From positions 1 to 13,678 of the forward strand of contig CAZAZY010000017.1 of NCBI GenBank assembly GCA_964489785.1: a stretch of DNA of 13,678 bases, read 5' to 3'. The notes beneath the pieces were generated by a model. The model ran no database searches. It was given only the letters and a program-made list of their open reading frames with translations, and was not told the origin of the DNA. Shown here in pieces: positions 13,583 through 13,678 of the stretch; the stretch's first letter is position 1, and every line of letters begins with the position of its first letter. The DNA comes from JAIPIY01 sp964489785. GTDB taxonomy: Bacteria; Patescibacteriota; Minisyncoccia; Phycocordibacterales; UBA1006. The translations under genes were made by a program, and so were the position numbers.

Positions 13583-13595
13583 CATAATACACACA
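13583..13595 (+). promoter_or_regulatory. Possible proximal -10 for tRNA-Leu
   Basis: CATAAT (13583-13588) lies 7 nt before the mature 5' end of tRNA-Leu, so a transcript from it would need almost no 5' trimming. The -35 region (TTCAAC, 13561-13566) is poor, so this is only a candidate. Confidence 0.35.
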
Positions 13596-13677
13596 GCCCG
13601 GATGGCGGAATTGGTAGACGCGCACGACTCAAAATCGTGTTCCGAAAGGGGTGCTGGTTCGATTCCAGTTCCGGGCA
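13596..13677 (+). tRNA. tRNA-Leu (anticodon CAA)
   Basis: This 82-nt class II tRNA is complete up to the discriminator. The acceptor GCCCGGA pairs with TCCGGGC, with discriminator A at 13677; the anticodon stem is CACGA/TCGTG around CTCAAAA, giving CAA for UUG codons. The long variable arm (TTCC, GAAA, GGGG) is typical of leucine, and the T arm is GCTGG, TTCGATT, CCAGT. The window ends one base later (C), so whether CCA is encoded cannot be seen. Confidence 0.94.
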
Positions 13678-13678
13678 C

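Noticed and set aside
12098..13595. parS site near parB
   Set aside because: I looked for a TGTTTCACGTGAAACA-like palindrome around parB and saw none; the palindromes present are GC-rich and unrelated.
1..13678. UGA-recoded genetic code as in Gracilibacteria
   Set aside because: All large genes are full length with TGA treated as stop, and no in-frame TGA is needed to complete any conserved domain.

Overview
This window is AT-rich bacterial chromosome that looks like a Patescibacteria (CPR, Parcubacteria-type) genome. The evidence is the FtsB/DivIC-like protein with its ERGQEEE motif, a short RelA/SpoT protein without C-terminal regulatory domains, a large polytopic Wzy-like protein with a TPR tail, absence of convincing Shine-Dalgarno sites, and start codons placed 6-8 nt behind the -10 box. 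The phylum call is inference from memory of such genomes. The code is standard (table 11): all reading frames are intact with TGA as stop, although no gene here ends in TGA.

Layout, left to right. 1-193 (-): 5' part of a small coiled-coil plus membrane-helix protein, cut by the window edge. 249-890 (+): UlaG-like metallo-beta-lactamase-fold hydrolase. 891-1284: no protein gene; it holds a partial copy of a tRNA 3' end, a ~117-bp inverted-repeat element, a terminator, tRNA-Arg(CCU) on the minus strand, a GC-rich dispersed-type palindrome and a bidirectional terminator. 1285-1524 (-): glutaredoxin. 1585-1959 (-): FtsB/DivIC-like division protein. 2016-2123 (+): a 35-codon single-helix membrane protein with its own promoter. 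2129-10489 (-): an apparent four-gene operon leuS, Wzy-like/TPR membrane protein, murJ family, lepA. 10605-12092 (+): bifunctional (p)ppGpp synthetase/hydrolase, divergent from leuS. 12098-13417 (-): parB, with three 60-bp tandem repeats in the tail region. 13418-13595: divergent promoters and a second palindromic element. 13596-13677 (+): tRNA-Leu(CAA).

Functionally this is mostly a core neighbourhood: translation (LeuS, LepA/EF4, two tRNAs), envelope polymer export and assembly (Wzy-like protein, MurJ-like flippase), division (FtsB-like), stringent response (Rel) and chromosome segregation (ParB). No dedicated defence system, CRISPR array, transposase or phage gene is visible.

The most notable signals are: (1) a recurring promoter architecture predicting leaderless mRNAs, which also revises three start codons; (2) the unannotated small membrane ORF; (3) the 20-residue repeats in the ParB tail; (4) an att-like duplication of the tRNA-Arg 3' end bounding a tRNA-like inverted-repeat element; (5) GC-rich palindromes next to both tRNA genes; and (6) a MurJ homologue that seems to lack three of the four arginines essential in E. 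coli MurJ, encoded 3 nt after a Wzy-like gene.
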